From positions 1 through 64,000 of the forward strand of contig CAWFBT010000002.1 in NCBI GenBank assembly GCA_963814095.1: a stretch of 64,000 nt of DNA, read 5' to 3'. The stretch comes from JACVRW01 sp963814095 (GTDB taxonomy: Bacteria > Actinomycetota > Thermoleophilia > Solirubrobacterales > Thermoleophilaceae). This document shows positions 16,341 through 23,859 of the stretch, piece after piece. The notes beneath the pieces are model-generated. The model was given only the letters and a program-made list of their open reading frames with translations. It did no database searches and was not told the DNA's origin. How positions within the stretch are numbered: the stretch's first letter is position 1; each line of letters opens with the position of its first letter. The translations under genes and the position numbers were made by a program.

Positions 16341-16774
16341 GCGATCTCGTCCAGGTGGCGAACGTTCGCGACGTCGTCCGCCTGCTCGCTCGGCGGCGTC
16401 TCGAACCAGCCGTCGAGGATCTCGCCGAGCAGCGGCTCGCTCGTCGTGCGCAGCGACAGCGCGAGGACATTCGCGTCGTTCCAGGTGCGCGCGCCGCGGG
16501 CGGTCTCGGAGTCGCCGCAGAGCGCGGCGCGGACCCCGGGCACCTTGTTGGCGGCGATCGAGGCACCGGTGCCGGTCCAGCAGCAGACGATGCCCTGCTC
16601 GGCCCGGCCCTCCGCAACATCCCTGGCAGCCGCCTCGCTCGCCCAGGCCCAATCGTCCCGCTCGTCCTCGTTGAGCGCCCCGTGCACGACCGGCTCGTGG
16701 CCGCGCCGGCGCAGCTCGTCCACGACGGCCTCGGCGACGCCGGTGCGCTCGTCGGCTGCGACTGAAATGCGCAT
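16337..16774 (-). CDS. RpiB/LacA/LacB-family sugar-phosphate isomerase, divergent
   Basis: A 145-residue protein. GIVCCWTGTGASIAANKVPG holds the catalytic Cys and the phosphate-binding TG-x-G-x-S-I-A-A-N-K loop of RpiB, and NDANVLALSLR the conserved ND-AN motif. However, the usual N-terminal SDHAG (Asp-His) is ADERTG here and the His following the ALC motif is Gly, so two ribose-5-phosphate-contacting residues are absent. It may isomerise a different aldose phosphate. ATG 16774 has TAGGCT 7 nt upstream. Confidence 0.75.
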   Translation of the reverse strand: MRISVAADERTGVAEAVVDELRRRGHEPVVHGALNEDERDDWAWASEAAARDVAEGRAEQGIVCCWTGTGASIAANKVPGVRAALCGDSETARGARTWNDANVLALSLRTTSEPLLGEILDGWFETPPSEQADDVANVRHLDEIA

Positions 16775-16781
16775 GCCGCGC

Positions 16782-16791
16782 AGCCTAGTCT
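16782..16791. promoter_or_regulatory. Overlapping divergent -10 elements AGCCTAGTCT
   Basis: Minus-strand TAGGCT (16782-16787) and plus-strand TAGTCT (16786-16791) share the TA at 16786-16787. Each lies exactly 7 nt from its start codon (ATG 16774 and ATG 16799), so the whole divergent spacer is only 24 bp. This fits a bidirectional, leaderless promoter. Confidence 0.55.
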
Positions 16792-16798
16792 TGACCCC

Positions 16799-17647
16799 AT
16801 GCCCGAGCTACCCGAGGTCGAGATCACGGCGCGTCGCCTCACGCGCGGGCTGTCGGGTGCGCGCATCGAATCGGTGCTCGCGCCGGGCATCAACGCGCTC
16901 AAGACCTTCGACCCGCCGCTCGACGCGCTGGTCGGGCGCGAGCCCGACGGTGTGCGCCGGATCGGCAAGATGCTGGCGCTCGAGGCCGGCGACCTCACCC
17001 TGCTCATCCACCTGATGTCGGCCGGCCGGCTGCAGCTGTTCGACACACGCGCCTCGCTGCGCGACCGCGCCTCGCGCGTGCTCGTGCGGCTCGAGGACGG
17101 CCGGGAGCTGCGCCTGCGCGAGTTCGGGACGCAGCAGCGCGCCTGGGCGAAGCTGCTCCGCCCGGACGAGCTGCAGAGCGACCACGCCGTCGACGGCCTC
17201 GGGCCCGACGCCTTCCCGGCGCCTCCGCTCGAGGAGTTCGCGCGCCTGCTCGACCAGCCGCGCCACCTCCACCCGCTGCTGCGCGACCAGCGCACCATCG
17301 CCGGAATCGGGCGCTCCTGGGTCGACGAGCTGCTCTGGACCGCGCGGCTGTCGCCCTTCCAGAAGGGCTCCGACCTGGACGAGGAGGAGCTCAAGACCCT
17401 GCACGCCGCCTGCGACGAGGTGCTCGGCGGCGCGCTGGTCCACTACGAGGAGGTCATCGGCGACACGGTTCCTGACAAGCTGCCGATGCCATTGCAGGTT
17501 CACCGCCGCGCCGGCGAGGACTGCCCGCGCTGCGGCACCCGTATCGAAGCGATCCATTTCAAGGACTACGTCATGTGTTACTGCCCCAAAGAGCAGACCG
17601 GCGGTCGCGTGCTGAAGGACCGCCGCCTGTCCCGGCTACTGAAATGA
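16799..17647 (+). CDS. Fpg/Nei-family DNA glycosylase
   Basis: A 282-residue base-excision repair enzyme. MPELPEVEITARRL supplies the catalytic Pro2 (Schiff base) and Glu3, and RRIGKMLALEAGDL the beta-lysine near residue 58. The helix-two-turn-helix is in IAGIGRSWVDELLWTARLSP, where the usual N-Y is S-W. The C-terminal zinc finger is CPRC ... CYCPKEQTGGRVLKDRRLSR with four Cys. It removes oxidised bases and nicks the strand. Coupled by ATGA to a peroxiredoxin gene, an oxidative-damage pairing. Confidence 0.9.
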   Translation: MPELPEVEITARRLTRGLSGARIESVLAPGINALKTFDPPLDALVGREPDGVRRIGKMLALEAGDLTLLIHLMSAGRLQLFDTRASLRDRASRVLVRLEDGRELRLREFGTQQRAWAKLLRPDELQSDHAVDGLGPDAFPAPPLEEFARLLDQPRHLHPLLRDQRTIAGIGRSWVDELLWTARLSPFQKGSDLDEEELKTLHAACDEVLGGALVHYEEVIGDTVPDKLPMPLQVHRRAGEDCPRCGTRIEAIHFKDYVMCYCPKEQTGGRVLKDRRLSRLLK

Positions 17648-18099
17648 ACGAGGGAGACAAGGCGCCCGACTTCGAGTTGCAGAACCAGGACGGCGAGCCT
17701 GTTCGCCTGTCCGGCCTGCGCGGCAAGCGGGTCGTCCTCTACTTCTACCCGCGCGCCTCGACGCCCGGCTGCACCACCCAGGCCTGCGGCGTTCGCGACC
17801 ATCTTCCCGACTACGAGGGCGCCGGCGCGGTTGTGCTGGGGGCGTCGCCCGATCCGGTCAAGAAGGTCAAGAAGTTCCACGACGACGAGTCACTCAACTT
17901 CGACCTGCTCGCCGACGCGGACCACGCGGTCGCCGACGGCTACGGGGTGTGGGTGGAGAAGTCGAGGTACGGAAAGACCTACTGGGGCAACGAGCGCACG
18001 ACCTTCGTGATCGACGAGGACGGCGTGATCCAGACGGTGCTGCGCAACGTCAAGCCGAAGGAGCACGACGAGCAGGTGCTCGCCGCGCTCGCGGCCTGA
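17644..18099 (+). CDS. bcp: Peroxiredoxin, Bcp/PrxQ type
   Basis: A 151-residue thiol peroxidase. YFYPRASTPGCTTQACGVRD carries the peroxidatic Cys in PxxxTxxC and a resolving Cys five residues later, the atypical 2-Cys arrangement of PrxQ. It reduces H2O2 and organic peroxides using thioredoxin. ATG 17644 overlaps the glycosylase stop, so peroxide removal and oxidised-base repair are co-translated. Its stop is 1 bp from that of the convergent cupredoxin. Confidence 0.92.
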   Translation: MNEGDKAPDFELQNQDGEPVRLSGLRGKRVVLYFYPRASTPGCTTQACGVRDHLPDYEGAGAVVLGASPDPVKKVKKFHDDESLNFDLLADADHAVADGYGVWVEKSRYGKTYWGNERTTFVIDEDGVIQTVLRNVKPKEHDEQVLAALAA

Positions 18100-18100
18100 G

Positions 18101-18568
18101 TCAGTTCACGGTCAGCGTCCCCTTCATCCCGGCGGCCTCGTGGTTGCCGACGGGGCAGTAGAACTCGTACTCGCCCGGCTCCAGGTCGGCCGTCACCGTT
18201 GAGACGCCGTCCCTCTCGACGACCTCGCCCTCTTCCTCGACGCCGTTGCCCTCGACCTCGATCGCGTGCGGCACGTCCGAGGGGTTGTCCATGTCGATCG
18301 TGACCTCGCCGGCGTCCGCCGTCAGCTTGGTCTTGTCGAACTTGAGCGCACCGCTCGGATCGGCAGCGAGCTTCAGCGTCTCGCCACCGCCTCCGCCGCC
18401 GCCGGAGCTGGCGCCATAGCCGCCTCCGCCGCCGCTGTCGTTCGAGGCGTCGGCGCTCGAGTCGCCCGAGCCGCCGCTGCCTCCGTCGTCGTCATCGTCG
18501 CCGCAGCCCGCCGCCGCGAAGGCGCACAGCGCCAGCAGGGCGAGAAGGAGTGTGATTCGCGTCCGCAT
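18101..18568 (-). CDS. Cupredoxin lipoprotein with acidic/Gly-rich linker
   Basis: A 155-residue protein. The signal peptide ends with a lipobox (AFAAAGC), followed by a low-complexity linker of Asp, Ser and Gly (about residues 23-62) that would hold the domain away from the membrane. The cupredoxin domain has DVPHAIEV (His), and EFYCPVGNHEAAGMKGTLTV (Cys, His, Met). Probably a membrane-tethered copper electron carrier. No convincing promoter hexamer next to ATG 18568. Confidence 0.85.
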   Translation of the reverse strand: MRTRITLLLALLALCAFAAAGCGDDDDDGGSGGSGDSSADASNDSGGGGGYGASSGGGGGGGETLKLAADPSGALKFDKTKLTADAGEVTIDMDNPSDVPHAIEVEGNGVEEEGEVVERDGVSTVTADLEPGEYEFYCPVGNHEAAGMKGTLTVN

Positions 18569-18607
18569 CGTGCGGGGTGGTACGCACCCGCGCGAGACGC
18601 GGTTCGA

Positions 18608-19306
18608 TCAGTAGCTGAGCTTGCCGCGCATCACGGCCGCCCCGGGCTCGGGCCCGGCGCCCATCGTGGTGATGACGATCAGGTGGTAGTCGCCCGGGGC
18701 GACGGCGGCGGTCAGCTCGGCAGCGGCGCGGCCGTCGGCCCTCGACTTGAAGGTGCCGCCGCTCACCCAGCGGCCGTCCGTGCGGACGCACCAGAGCTCG
18801 AACTGGTCGCCGCGCTCGCCGGGCAGCCGGCGGGCCTGCAGCGACACACGGGTGCCGGCGTCGACGGACGTCAGGCGGGCGTATCCCTTGGCGTCGGCGG
18901 CCACGCCGCGTCCCTTCATGGAGGACCACGCGTAGGCGGTGTCCTCGCTCTCGCTGCCGATCAGCAGCACGACGAGGCCGACCAGCAGCGCGGCGGCGAT
19001 CCCCGAGGCGGCGGCCAGCACCGGCACCCGCCGCCAGCGCGGCACGCTCGGCCGCTCGGGCGGGTGCCGCTCGCGCACGAAGCGGTCGAGCACCAGCTCC
19101 TCGAGCTCAGGTGAGAGCTGCGGAGGGGGGACGTCGCCCGGCTCGATCGTGTCGAGCAGGGTCGGCAGCCCGGCGAGCTTGCGCTCCTCGCGCGCGCACT
19201 GCGGGCAGCTGTCGAGATGCAGGCGCATGGCCTCCATCTCCGCCGGCTCGAGCGCCCCGAGCACGTAGCCGCCGAGCAGCGCACCGTGGGTCGGGCAGCC
19301 GCTCAC
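18608..19306 (-). CDS. Anti-sigma factor (zinc finger, RskA-like)
   Basis: A 232-residue protein. The N-terminal zinc-associated anti-sigma motif is GALEPAEMEAMRLHLDSCPQC (His-x3-Cys-x2-Cys, residues 29-37). One transmembrane helix (VLAAASGIAAALLVGLVVLL, about 95-114) follows, then an extracytoplasmic domain with FELWCVRTDGRWVSGGTFKS and a GDYHLIVITT strand, as in anti-sigma-K factors. It should sequester the sigma factor encoded just upstream until released by proteolysis. ATGA overlap with the sigma gene. Confidence 0.88.
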   Translation of the reverse strand: MSGCPTHGALLGGYVLGALEPAEMEAMRLHLDSCPQCAREERKLAGLPTLLDTIEPGDVPPPQLSPELEELVLDRFVRERHPPERPSVPRWRRVPVLAAASGIAAALLVGLVVLLIGSESEDTAYAWSSMKGRGVAADAKGYARLTSVDAGTRVSLQARRLPGERGDQFELWCVRTDGRWVSGGTFKSRADGRAAAELTAAVAPGDYHLIVITTMGAGPEPGAAVMRGKLSY

Positions 19307-19851
19307 CGCTCGACCTCCATCTCGTCCAGGATCAGGCGCAGGCTCTGCAGCGCGTAGTAGGCGCGGCTCTTGGCCGTGCCCAGCGGGATCCCCTTGCGCT
19401 CGGCGATCTCACGCAGGCTGAGCCCGCCCCAGTGGGAGAGCCTGATCACCTCGCGATGCTCCGCCGACAGTCGTGTGAGTGCGGCCGCCACCTGCCAGCG
19501 CAGGACGGCATGCTCGAGCTCGCGGTCGAGCTCCTCCGGGGCCTTCTCCTCTCCCCCGGGTGCGAGCCCGGGGCGCACGGACGCGCGCCGGCGCGCGTCG
19601 ACGATGCGATTGCGAGCGATCGCGTACAGCCACGTTCGCACGCTGGCCTTGCTCGAGTCGTAGTCCGCTGCATGTCTCCAGAGCCTCGCAAAGACGTCCT
19701 GCACGACCTCCTCGGCGAGCTCCCTGTCGTTAAGCGCGTTACAGGCGAAGCCGAACAGCTCGCCCGCAAAGCGCCGGTACAGCTCGCGCAGCTCCTCCCC
19801 GCTCTCGTCCTGCGGGATGCGCTCGACGAGGCGGGCGTCGCTGGTGGCCAT
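19303..19851 (-). CDS. ECF-type RNA polymerase sigma factor (SigK-like)
   Basis: A 182-residue sigma-70 family protein with region 2 (LYRRFAGELFGFACNALNDR, EVVQDVFARLWRHAADYDSS, TWLYAIARNRIVDARRR) and region 4 (LTRLSAEHREVIRLSHWGGL, IAERKGIPLGTAKSRAYYAL helix-turn-helix). No region 3. Paired with the zinc-finger anti-sigma factor. Regulon unknown. A GAAC/CGTATA-type element upstream suggests autoregulation, and the ATG at 19851 would then be leaderless. Confidence 0.9.
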   Translation of the reverse strand: MATSDARLVERIPQDESGEELRELYRRFAGELFGFACNALNDRELAEEVVQDVFARLWRHAADYDSSKASVRTWLYAIARNRIVDARRRASVRPGLAPGGEEKAPEELDRELEHAVLRWQVAAALTRLSAEHREVIRLSHWGGLSLREIAERKGIPLGTAKSRAYYALQSLRLILDEMEVER

Positions 19852-19858
19852 GCGCCCC

Positions 19859-19887
19859 GTTATACGCGCCCCAGGCGCGGTTGGTTC
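19859..19887 (-). promoter_or_regulatory. Candidate autoregulatory ECF promoter with dyad in the spacer
   Basis: On the minus strand GAACCA (19882-19887) precedes CGTATAAC, whose TATAAC is at 19859-19864, with GAAC-N17-CGTATA spacing like ECF promoters. The spacer contains CGCGCC-N3-GGCGCG (19865-19879). TATAAC is 7 nt from ATG 19851. Confidence 0.35.
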
Positions 19888-19896
19888 GCGCCCCCT

Positions 19897-19902
19897 TACC
19901 TT
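19897..19902 (+). promoter_or_regulatory. Candidate leaderless -10 element (TACCTT)
   Basis: TACCTT ends 7 nt before GTG 19910 and supports that start over the GTG two codons upstream. Confidence 0.35.
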
Positions 19903-19909
19903 TGTGCGG

Positions 19910-20983
19910 GTGCAGAGCGCCAGCCTCGGCGATTCCTTTCGGTCTTTCTTCGACGCGGTCGGGGACTTCTTCTCGAACCTGGCGTCGGTTCAGCTCCTCC
20001 CACTGCTGCTCGCGCTCGTCCTCTTCACGATCTACCTGACGCTGCGCGCCCGGGCGAGCTTCAACATCCTGCGCGCGGCCTACCCGACCGAGCGTGTTCC
20101 CTTCCGCGAGATCTGGGGCGCCTACTTCGCGGGCTACGGCTTCAACGCGGTGATCCCGGCGCGCGGCGGCGACGTCGTGCGGCTCTTCCTCACGAAGACC
20201 TCGATCCCGAACTCGAGCTACCCGGCGGTCGCGGCGAGCTTCGTCGTCGAGCTCGGCTTCGACGTCGCGATGGGCTCGCTGATCCTGATCTTCGCGTTCA
20301 CGCAGGGCGTGTTCCCGAAGCCGCCCGACTTCGCGAAGCTGAACGCGTTCGACCTCTCCTTCTTCGCCCAGAACCCGCAGCTGACGCTGTTCGTAGTGAC
20401 GCTGCTCGGGGTCGGCGCGCTGCTCGCGGTCGCGCTCCTGAGCACCCGCGCGATCGCCTTCTGGGAGCGGATCCGCCAGGGATTCACGATCCTGGAGGAC
20501 CGCGAGCGCTACTTCCGCGAGGTGTTCGCGGTCCAGTTCGCCGGCTGGTGCTTCCGCTTCGCCGCCTTCTGGATGCTGCTCGAGGCGTTCAACGTGGGCG
20601 GCTCGGTCAAGAACGTGCTGCTGGTGCTCGGCGTGAACGCGGTCTCCGCCGCCGTGCCGTTCACACCGCAGGGGGCTGGGGTCCAGCAGGCGCTGCTCAC
20701 CCAGGTGTTCGCGGGGACGGCCGCCGGCGCGACGGTGGCCGCCTACTCCGTCGGGCAGCAGATCGCCATCGGCGCGCTCACCTTCGGAATCGGCTTCACG
20801 GCCCTCGTGTTCATCTTCCGGGTGCGCAGCTTCAAGGAGGTGATCGCGCTCGGGCGCGAGGACCGCGCGAGCGAGAAGGGCACGGCAGCGGACACGGAGC
20901 CCGCGCAGACCGAGCCGGGGGTGGACGGAGAGCCCGCGGGCGCTAGGTCCCGAAGCCCTCGCGCGCCTCGCGCACCAGAATGA
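19910..20983 (+). CDS. Flippase-like integral membrane protein (UPF0104/LPG-synthase TM type)
   Basis: A 357-residue protein with 7-8 hydrophobic segments. LRARASFNILRAAYPTERV, IWGAYFAGYGFNAVIPARGG and the late NAVSAAVPFTPQGAGVQQAL match the family containing the membrane half of lysylphosphatidylglycerol synthase and putative lipid flippases. No catalytic aminoacyl-transfer domain follows, so lipid translocation or regulation is likelier than synthesis. The C-terminal 40 residues are charged and disordered and overlap the next gene antisense by 41 bp. Confidence 0.75.
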   Translation: MQSASLGDSFRSFFDAVGDFFSNLASVQLLPLLLALVLFTIYLTLRARASFNILRAAYPTERVPFREIWGAYFAGYGFNAVIPARGGDVVRLFLTKTSIPNSSYPAVAASFVVELGFDVAMGSLILIFAFTQGVFPKPPDFAKLNAFDLSFFAQNPQLTLFVVTLLGVGALLAVALLSTRAIAFWERIRQGFTILEDRERYFREVFAVQFAGWCFRFAAFWMLLEAFNVGGSVKNVLLVLGVNAVSAAVPFTPQGAGVQQALLTQVFAGTAAGATVAAYSVGQQIAIGALTFGIGFTALVFIFRVRSFKEVIALGREDRASEKGTAADTEPAQTEPGVDGEPAGARSRSPRAPRAPE

Positions 20984-21221
20984 CGGCCTCCGGGAACATC
21001 ACGCGCATGGCCTGAAGCAGGTCGTGCGACTGCTGCTCGGCATTGCCCTGGAGGTTCATGCGGGCGAGGCCCGCGACCGTCATCTCGACCGCCAGCTTGA
21101 TCGCGTTGTCGGCCCAGGCGACCTTCTGCGCGCCCTGCATCTGCTCGGCGAACTGCTCCATGCGACGGCGAAGCTCGTCCGGGTCGCCGAACATACCGCC
21201 GAAGGGATCTTCAGAAGACAT
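20943..21221 (-). CDS. Conserved-looking small hypothetical protein
   Basis: A 92-residue soluble protein. It begins SSEDPFGGMFGDPDELRRRM, then has a helical stretch (FAEQMQGAQKVAWADNAIKL, AVEMTVAGLARMN) and ends FPEAVILVREAREGFGT. Composition and codon use look real; I recognise no motif. TAACCT lies 6 nt before ATG 21221. Its 3' end overlaps the convergent membrane-protein gene by 41 bp. Confidence 0.6.
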   Translation of the reverse strand: MSSEDPFGGMFGDPDELRRRMEQFAEQMQGAQKVAWADNAIKLAVEMTVAGLARMNLQGNAEQQSHDLLQAMRVMFPEAVILVREAREGFGT

Positions 21222-21227
21222 GCCTCA

Positions 21228-21233
21228 AGGTTA
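21228..21233 (-). promoter_or_regulatory. Candidate leaderless -10 element (TAACCT)
   Basis: TAACCT on the minus strand ends 6 nt before ATG 21221; no Shine-Dalgarno is present. Confidence 0.4.
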
Positions 21234-21241
21234 GGGGACCG

Positions 21242-22325
21242 TCAGCGCTCCCACGTGACGCCGTGGTCGCCCAGGAAGTTGAGGAACGCCACGGGGTCGA
21301 AGGCCGCGGCCGGGCCGAGGGCGCCCGTGCCGTCGAAGTCCGGGGCGCTCAGGAGCGTCGCGGCGTGTACGAGGATCACCGCCGTGAGCCCGTAGACGTC
21401 CGGGCCGCGTACGACGGCGCGGCTCGTGCGGCCGTCCTCCGCGTGCGCGTCGGCGACGACCGTCCAGGCAGCGGCGCGGCGGTCGGCCTCCTGCGGGCCC
21501 TCGGGGAGCAGCCCGACGGCCTCCTGGAGGAGGCCGCGAATCGGTGTGCGCATCGCGAGCTCGAACCCGGGCTGCAGGTACGGCAGAAGCTCCGCGGCGA
21601 TGGGGATCGGCACCGCGGTGCGGGTCGAGAGCAGCGAGACGACCCGGCGCGTCTGGGTGTGGCGCGGGACCGTGATCACCTCGCCCGACGGGTAGCGCGA
21701 CATCGTCTGGTGCCCGAGCGGCTCGGGAAAGTCGAAGCTCGCCCTGAACACGCCGCCCGGCGCCGGGCGCCAGTCGCCGCCGTCGTAGACGACGCCGCCG
21801 CTCTGCATCGCCTCCAGGGCAGAGCGCAGGGTCCCGCGGCTCATCCCGAAGCCGTCGACGTGGTAGGCGACCACGAGCTCCTCGAGTGGCTCGTGGCCCT
21901 CGGCGGCGAGGCGGGCGATGCAGTCGCCGGGCAGGTAGTCGAAGCCGACCGCGGGCACGAGCGCGACGCCGGCCCGCTCAGCGGCGGCGCCGTGGCGCTC
22001 GAAGACCATCTGGATGAACCCCTGCTCGCCGGTCGAGTCGACGTAGTGGGTGCCGCTGTCGACGGCAGCCCGCACCAGCGCGTCGCCCGCGAGCGTGAAT
22101 GGACCGGCGCAGTTGATGACCGCGCTCGCGTCGGCGAGCAGCGCCCGCAGCCCGGGTTCGTCGTCGAGTGGGACCGCCCGGACGGGCGTCACCGTGCTCC
22201 GCGCCGAGCGGCTCGAGCTTGGCGAGGTCGCGCCCGCTCAGGACGTGCTCGACTTCCCGCCGCCTGAGCTCGGCGGCCACGAGCCGCCCGGTGTAGCCGC
22301 TGGCTCCGTACAGGACGACCGTCAC
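21242..22325 (-). CDS. Saccharopine dehydrogenase-like oxidoreductase, frameshifted at 22193
   Basis: GTG 22325 encodes a Rossmann start, VTVVLYGASGYTGRLVAAEL, then RDLAKLEPLGAEH. One extra base at 22193 breaks the frame; coding resumes as VTPVRAVPLDDEPGLRALLA and ADASAVINCAGPFTLAGDAL, then YVDSTGEQGF. This is the pattern of saccharopine-dehydrogenase-like NAD(P) proteins and mycobacterial trans-acting enoyl reductases. Restored length about 360. The substrate is unknown. TATCGT lies 6 nt upstream of the GTG. Confidence 0.75.
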
Positions 22326-22331
22326 GTGCGC

Positions 22332-22341
22332 ACGATACAGT
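22332..22341. promoter_or_regulatory. Overlapping divergent -10 elements ACGATACAGT
   Basis: Minus-strand TATCGT (22332-22337) and plus-strand TACAGT (22336-22341) share the TA at 22336-22337. Both lie exactly 6 nt from their start codons (GTG 22325 and GTG 22348). The divergent spacer is 22 bp. Confidence 0.55.
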
Positions 22342-22347
22342 CGCCCC

Positions 22348-22795
22348 GTGCACATCTCCGAGGTGATGACACAGGGCGTCGTCACGGCCGAGTCGGGAGA
22401 CAGCCTGCGGCACGTGGGCGAGCTCATGCGCGACCGCAACGTCGGCTCCGTGGTCGTCTGCGACGGCGGCCGTCCGGTCGGCGTGATCACCGATCGCGAC
22501 CTCGCGCTGGCTGTGGTCGCAGACCGCGTCGAGACCGGCGATCGGGCCGGAACCGCACGCCTCGCGCCCGCTCGTCACGGGCGACAGCGAGATGGACCTC
22601 GAGGAGGCCGTCGCGCTCATGATCCAGCACCACATCCGCCGCCTGCCGGTCACGGACGGCGAGGACCTCGTCGGGATCGTGACGATCGACGACCTCGCCG
22701 TGCGCGCCGGCGACCTCCACCAGGCGCAGCAGATCACCGCGGAGGTCGCCAAGGCGGCGCTGCCCGAGTTCTACTTCCACCAGCGCGGCGGCTGA
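22348..22795 (+). CDS. CBS-domain pair protein, frameshifted near 22525-22535
   Basis: The first CBS repeat is VHISEVMTQGVVTAESGDSL to GRPVGVITDRDLALAVVADR. One extra base in cgtcgagaccggcgat shifts the frame, and the second repeat reads SRPLVTGDSEMDLEEAVALM and IRRLPVTDGEDLVGIVTIDD. Restored length about 148 residues. CBS pairs bind adenosine nucleotides and act as energy sensors; no effector domain is attached. It is followed by a small gene after 4 bp. Confidence 0.75.
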
Positions 22796-22799
22796 GCGG

Positions 22800-22994
22800 A
22801 TGGCGCCGATGACAGCCGGGCAGCTGCGCACGCGGCGGCGTGTCGAGGGAGTCATCCGGGTGATGGCGCCGATGCTGGACGTGGTGCTCGCCGTCGGCGA
22901 ACGCGTCTCCAAGGTGGTCGAGCCGGAGGACAGCGACTACTACCCTCCGCGCGTGACCCGCCACTCCGAGCCACCGCCCAAGCCCGCGCCGTGA
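22800..22994 (+). CDS. Small hypothetical protein
   Basis: A 64-residue protein with a basic, amphipathic N-terminal half (AGQLRTRRRVEGVIRVMAPM, LDVVLAVGERVSKVV) and a Pro-rich tail (SEPPPKPAP). Short hydrophobic stretch at about 19-33 could be membrane-associated. Function unknown. It lies 4 bp after the CBS gene and overlaps the next gene (GTGA), so the three probably form one operon. Confidence 0.5.
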   Translation: MAPMTAGQLRTRRRVEGVIRVMAPMLDVVLAVGERVSKVVEPEDSDYYPPRVTRHSEPPPKPAP

Positions 22995-23859
22995 CCAAGG
23001 AACAGGCCCTTCAGTGGGAGGCCAGATGGGCCCGCCCCGCCGCGCTCGCCGCCTTCTTCGCGGCGGTGCTGCTGATCGCTCAGATCGTCCTGCTGCAGAC
23101 CGTGATCGAGGACCGGGACAACATCGAGGCGATCCCGGATTTCCTGTTGTCGGTCGACGAGAACCCGGCGATGCTGATCGGCTCGCGGGCCGCCCAGGCG
23201 GTCGCGGCGCTGCTGGTCGGCGCTGTCTTCTACTACCTCTTCCGCGCGCTCCAGACCCGCGGGGCCGGAGTGCCGTCCTGGTTCAAGTACCTGATCATCC
23301 TCGGCCCCGTGCTCTACGCGATCGGGCTCGTGGCCGGCGCGCTCGGCCAGGTCGACGTCGCCTCCGACTTCGCAGACGGCCTCCCGATCCGAGGGGCAGC
23401 GGGGCGACGACCGCGCCGAGCAGCTGCTCGAGGACAACGCGAGCGCCGGCGTGTTCGCGATCAACTTCGCCGGCCAGGTGGTCACGGCGTTCCTGTTCGT
23501 GATGCTGCCGCTGCGCGCCCGCCGCGTGGGGCTGATGAGCCCGTTCATGGGAATCCTGGGCGTCGTCACCGGCGCGCTGCTCGTGCTCCAGATCGTGCCG
23601 GTGGTCCCGGTGATCATCCAGGCGTTCTGGCTGGGCGCCCTCGGCTCGCTGATCATCGGCAACTGGCCGGGCGGTCGCGGCCCGGCCTGGGAGAGCGGCG
23701 AGGCGGAGCCCTGGCCGACCCCGCAGCGGCGCGGCGGCGCGCCTCCTCCCGAGGAGGGCAACGGGCAGGGCGGATCGCTGCTCGGTCCCACGAACGGCGC
23801 ACGAGCCCGAGCCGGTGCCGGAGCGGCCCAGCTCGCGCAAGCGCAAGCGCAACCGCTAA
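22991..23859 (+). CDS. Four-helix membrane protein with basic tail, two frameshifts
   Basis: GTG 22991 starts KEQALQWEARWARPAALAAF with four hydrophobic segments overall (about residues 15-35, 65-85, 98-115, 155-210). An extra base near 23380 shifts to the frame reading DDRAEQLLEDNASAGVFAIN, and a second near 23795 shifts to HEPEPVPERPSSRKRKRNR, ending TAA 23857-23859. Restored length about 289. Probably an integral membrane protein with a cytoplasmic basic tail; no known family motif. Its stop abuts the convergent QueA-like gene. Confidence 0.6.

Noticed and set aside
18381..18500. Short tandem repeats of CCG/GCC encoding the Gly/Ser/Asp linker
   Set aside because: Simple coding low complexity within the cupredoxin lipoprotein, not a DNA repeat element.
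22325..22348. Divergent 22-bp spacer as a place for a small RNA
   Set aside because: Too short; fully explained by overlapping -10 elements.
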